DNA of 64,000 nt from CAYQOX01 sp964419335 (GTDB lineage: Bacteria; Hinthialibacterota; Hinthialibacteria; Hinthialibacterales; Hinthialibacteraceae), in the NCBI GenBank assembly GCA_964419335.1, contig CAYQOX010000025.1, positions 1-64,000 of the forward strand. Direction: 5' to 3'. The position numbers and the translations under genes were made by a program. Shown here one piece after another: positions 61,281-64,000 of the stretch (positions within the stretch are counted from its first letter, which is position 1; every line of letters starts with the position of its first letter). The notes under the pieces were generated by a model. The model saw only the letters and a list, made by a program, of their open reading frames with translations. It was not told the DNA's origin and did not search any database.

Positions 61281-62648
61281 ATGTTATGGAGTAGTATGAA
61301 GACTCCTTTTTTTAATCCTTATTTTGTCTCACGTGTTTGGTCTATTTCATGGCCTACAGTGATTTATGCCTTGATGGAGACCGTGGTTGGCATGGTGGAT
61401 TTATATTTCGCGGGCTTTATTGGCTCCGAAGCCGTGGCCGCGATTGGCTTTTCCCGCCAAATCTTCCTCGTGCTTATGATTGGCACTATGGCTATTACGA
61501 CGGGGACGATCACCCTCATGGCTCAGTATTACGGAGCGGGTGAATTCAACAAGGCTTCCTCGGTCGCCAGTCATTCTTTTCTTTTGGCTGTATTCGCAGG
61601 AATTCTGCTTGGGTTGGGAGGCTTTCTTCTCGCTCGCCCCAGCCTGGTAGTACTCGGCGCGAGTCGGGAAGTGTTAGATCATGGTGTTCCCTATCTTAAA
61701 ATTTTAATGGGCGGCGTGATCGTCATCATGATCAACTTTTCTGCTAACTCCATCTTTCGCGCCCTGGGAGATACAAAGACTCCAATGCGGATTGTAACCG
61801 TGGTGAATTGTATTAATGTGGTCTTGACCTATTTGTTGACTTTCGGTTTTTGGGTGATTCCACCCTTGGGTGTGAAAGGGATCGCTTTGGGTACTGTTCT
61901 AGCCCGGGCTTTGGGTGGCGTTTGGGCGATGGGCATTTTGATGAATCCTCACCGCCGGGTGCGTTTAAGTTTACGTCCTGCGTTGGAGTTTCAATTAATC
62001 AAACGAATGCTGCAGATTGGTCTTCCTTCCGGGTTTTCTGGTTTCTTTCGTAATGGAGCCCGAATTCTTTTCTTTCGCATACTCGCTTTCACTTCTGCCG
62101 GGACCTCGGCGGTAGCCGTTGCCAGCATTGGTTTTCAAATTCGCACGTTGACTATTCTCCCCGCGCTTGCGGTTCAGGTTGGTACGGCCGCCCTTGTGGG
62201 GCAGAGTATTGGCTCAAACAATGTGAAGGAAGCGGAGTCATACGGGTGGACGGCGGCCAAATTGTGCCTTGTGGTTTTAATCTTCTTAAGTTTGTTTCTT
62301 ATGATCTTTCCCGTGTGGATCGTACGATTCTTTTCTAACGTACCCGAAGTCATCGAACTCGCCCCCATCGCTATTCGCTTTATCGCTTTGGAGCAGTTTT
62401 GTAATTGCCTCTCGATCGTATTCAGTGGGGCTCTCTCGGGAGCGGGGGATACAAAACCAGCAATGCGCTATACCATTGTCTCCCAATGGTTTATGATGCT
62501 ACCATTGGCAGTATTGTTGTCGATGTATCCCCAAACGGATACCTGGGGGGTCTGGTTAGCCTGGGGGATTGCACCCATTGTACAATTGATCCTGACTGTC
62601 ATGCGGTTTGCCAGCGGACGTTGGAAATCCATCCAGGCTACGGTGTAG
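61281..62648 (+). CDS. MATE-family multidrug/toxin extrusion transporter
   Basis: A 455-residue exporter with twelve membrane helices in two homologous halves. The first half starts SWPTVIYALMETVVGMVDLYFAG (about 24-46), the second near GLPSGFSGFFRNGARILFFR (about 248-267), both standard MATE blocks; the QSIG...A.SYGWTA loop is also typical. Substrates are usually cationic drugs or metabolites exchanged for Na+ or H+. Start is ambiguous: ATG 61281 has AGG six bases upstream, ATG 61296 has GGAG four bases upstream. Confidence 0.94.
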   Translation: MLWSSMKTPFFNPYFVSRVWSISWPTVIYALMETVVGMVDLYFAGFIGSEAVAAIGFSRQIFLVLMIGTMAITTGTITLMAQYYGAGEFNKASSVASHSFLLAVFAGILLGLGGFLLARPSLVVLGASREVLDHGVPYLKILMGGVIVIMINFSANSIFRALGDTKTPMRIVTVVNCINVVLTYLLTFGFWVIPPLGVKGIALGTVLARALGGVWAMGILMNPHRRVRLSLRPALEFQLIKRMLQIGLPSGFSGFFRNGARILFFRILAFTSAGTSAVAVASIGFQIRTLTILPALAVQVGTAALVGQSIGSNNVKEAESYGWTAAKLCLVVLIFLSLFLMIFPVWIVRFFSNVPEVIELAPIAIRFIALEQFCNCLSIVFSGALSGAGDTKPAMRYTIVSQWFMMLPLAVLLSMYPQTDTWGVWLAWGIAPIVQLILTVMRFASGRWKSIQATV

Positions 62649-62679
62649 AGAATATATTTGACACACGAAAAAACCTTAT

Positions 62680-62735
62680 TTGATCTTTTCCATCTTCTAC
62701 TATAATAAAACATAGATCGGGTTGATCTTTTCCAT
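62680..62735 (+). promoter_or_regulatory. promoter region with a 14-bp direct repeat before the MEMO gene
   Basis: TTGATCTTTTCCAT occurs twice, at 62680-62693 and 62722-62735, offset by 42 bases (about four helical turns). A perfect -10 TATAAT lies between them at 62701-62706, with only weak -35 matches. Paired sites on the same face of the helix are what a cooperative regulator would need. Confidence 0.45.
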
Positions 62736-62784
62736 GAAGAAATAACAAAAAACGATTATAAATCAATTGAGGGCTAAAAAACGC

Positions 62785-64000
62785 ATGAGTTTTTTTTCGA
62801 TGAAATCACAAGATATTCTACGGCCGAATGTCGCCGGACGTTTTTATCCTAGTGATGCGAATGAGTTAACACAAATGGTGGATGAATACATTCGTGAGGC
62901 GGAGATTGAACCCGCGCAGGACCCCATCTTCGCGGTGCTTTGTCCTCATGCGGGGTATGTCTTTTCTGGGCCGGTTGCCGGCTATTCGTTTCGCTATGTG
63001 CAAAACCAAAATCCCGATACGGTGCTCGTCGTGGCTCTATCTCATCGAGGGGTGGATGGTGGATGTCTTTTTTCTGGCAAGCAATACCAAACCCCTCTTG
63101 GTTCGATCGATGTCGATCAAGAATTGGTCACATCATTAAATAACGCAAGCGATACGCTTTATTGCGATGCCTCTCCCTATCAGGGTGAACATTCTGTCGA
63201 AGTGGTCTTGCCCTTTATTCAGCGAGTTTTTCCACAAGCAAAGGTGGCTTCGCTTTTAATGACCCATACCCATGAGGATTTATGCCAAGCCGTAGGGCAT
63301 GCCCTCGCCAAGGTTTTAAACTCGTATTCCAACAATGTCTTGATTGTTGTATCTTCCGATATGAGCCATTTCCCGCCCTATGAGGTCGCGAATCGAGTCG
63401 ATCAAACCATGCTTAAAACCCTGGAAAGCCTTGATCCACCATCGATTTATCGCCAACTCAAACACCTCATGCAACAACCCGCCCCTGATTTTCATTGCGT
63501 TATGTGTGGCAGCGCACCCATGTTAGCGGTGGTTGAAGCGGCTCGTGAGTTGAGCGCAACAAAAGGCAAGATGCTCCATTACCGGAATAGCGGCGATACT
63601 CCCTATGGCGATCAAGACCGTGTGGTTGGTTATGGTGCTTTTGCGATTTTAAAAAACAATCCTGATGCTTCCCCAAAAAAAGTAGAAGAAAAGGGCGTGA
63701 TTGATGAAACTCTTTCGGATGTAGAACGAAGAACGCTCCTGCGTCTCGCACGTGAAAGTATTTTCGATCGACTTCATGGAAGATCCTATGAACCTTCCTG
63801 TGATCACCCCAATCTTCAGAAGCAACGTGGGGTCTTTGTAACCCTAAAAAATCAAGCCTCATTACGGGGCTGTTTGGGACGATTTGATCCAGACTCGATT
63901 CCTTTGTATAAACTTGTCGCTGTTATGGCTTATGAATCGGCGCAACATGATATCCGATTTACGCCGGTTACGCTCGAAGAACTCCCCATGGTGGATATCC
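62785..64000 (+). CDS. AmmeMemoRadiSam fusion: MEMO1 domain + AMMECR1 domain (partial, cut at the window end)
   Basis: At least 405 codons, with the 3' end beyond the window. Residues about 12-275 form a MEMO1-type domain (LSHRGVDGG, SSDMSHFPP, CVMCGSAPM, CPHAGYVFSG) with His/Cys residues like those of the nonheme-iron active site. Residues about 305-405 are an AMMECR1 domain (LLRLARESIFDRL, GVFVTLKNQASLRGCLGR, FTPVTLEELP). The AmmeMemoRadiSam system joins these two with a radical-SAM protein; in many genomes the first two are separate genes. The third partner may lie past the edge. ATG 62785 is used; 62800 is also in frame. The biochemical function of the system is not established. Confidence 0.9.
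   Translation, partial: MSFFSMKSQDILRPNVAGRFYPSDANELTQMVDEYIREAEIEPAQDPIFAVLCPHAGYVFSGPVAGYSFRYVQNQNPDTVLVVALSHRGVDGGCLFSGKQYQTPLGSIDVDQELVTSLNNASDTLYCDASPYQGEHSVEVVLPFIQRVFPQAKVASLLMTHTHEDLCQAVGHALAKVLNSYSNNVLIVVSSDMSHFPPYEVANRVDQTMLKTLESLDPPSIYRQLKHLMQQPAPDFHCVMCGSAPMLAVVEAARELSATKGKMLHYRNSGDTPYGDQDRVVGYGAFAILKNNPDASPKKVEEKGVIDETLSDVERRTLLRLARESIFDRLHGRSYEPSCDHPNLQKQRGVFVTLKNQASLRGCLGRFDPDSIPLYKLVAVMAYESAQHDIRFTPVTLEELPMVDI

Noticed and set aside
1..64000. Insertion sequences, phage genes, CRISPR arrays, rRNA and tRNA genes
   Set aside because: No transposase or integrase motifs, no regular spaced repeats and no tRNA-like cloverleaf with a T-loop were found on reading both strands.

Overview
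The window comes from a Gram-negative bacterium of moderate GC content (roughly 45%). A secretin, PilM/N/O/P-like pilus-base proteins, a candidate lipoprotein and many signal-peptide proteins show a diderm envelope. The gene mix recalls planctomycete/verrucomicrobia-like and candidate-phylum bacteria of the PVC neighbourhood: a CxPSR sulfatase, GH5 and GH88-type hydrolases, a sialate O-acetylesterase, a ThuA protein, a Tat-exported TIM-barrel isomerase, BlaI/M56 sensors and Gly-Met-rich envelope proteins. The phylum cannot be fixed from the sequence alone. No rRNA, tRNA, CRISPR, transposase or phage gene was seen, so this looks like ordinary chromosome.

Layout. 0.6-2.2 kb: a soluble histidine kinase overlapping a CheV-type CheW-receiver protein. 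2.6-7.2 kb (minus): a 61-residue basic protein, an orphan RbsA-type ABC ATPase coupled to an internally duplicated membrane protein, and a secreted GH5 enzyme. 7.3-17.8 kb: a sulfatase, an old-yellow-enzyme/GltD fusion, a PBP4-type carboxypeptidase, a LamG protein interrupted by Gly-Met runs, a branched-polyamine synthase and PanE. 18-24 kb: ribosomal protein L27 without L21, a CHAD protein, SurE, a DedA-like protein, a TPR protein and a GH88-like enzyme. 24-26.4 kb: amtB-glnK behind a near-perfect sigma-54 promoter, with a leader carrying two tiny overlapping reading frames. 26.5-36.3 kb: ThuA, GT4, a zinc-ribbon protein, an isochorismatase-like hydrolase, a degenerate receiver, BlaI plus an M56 sensor with a dyad operator, a dCMP deaminase, a Tat TIM-barrel protein and a GntR regulator. 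36.4-43.8 kb (minus): a sialate acetylesterase, then a tightly overlapping envelope-glycan cluster (GT4, GNAT, deacetylase, LPG-synthase-like membrane protein, histidine kinase). 44-47.9 kb: TPR protein, GH57 branching enzyme, A-type Fe-S carrier and a four-cysteine MarR regulator behind a palindrome that overlaps the promoter. 48-59.2 kb: a PspF-like sigma-54 activator followed by a pilus/secretion-type assembly cluster (low-complexity cohesin-like surface protein, PilM-PilN fusion, PilO/PilP-like protein, secretin). 59.3-64 kb: aldo/keto reductase, SH3-like secreted protein, candidate lipoprotein, MATE exporter, and a MEMO1-AMMECR1 fusion cut by the window edge.

How the genes may work together. 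The 48-59 kb block is the most coherent system: it looks like the inner-membrane platform and outer-membrane pore of a type IV pilus or type II-like machine, but with fused and rearranged parts and an unusual Gly/Ser/Asn/Tyr-rich first protein. Its Gly-Met signature recurs in the LamG protein at 13-15.6 kb. Two small regulatory circuits also stand out: the Fe-S carrier with a cysteine-cluster MarR, and the sigma-54 amtB-glnK leader.
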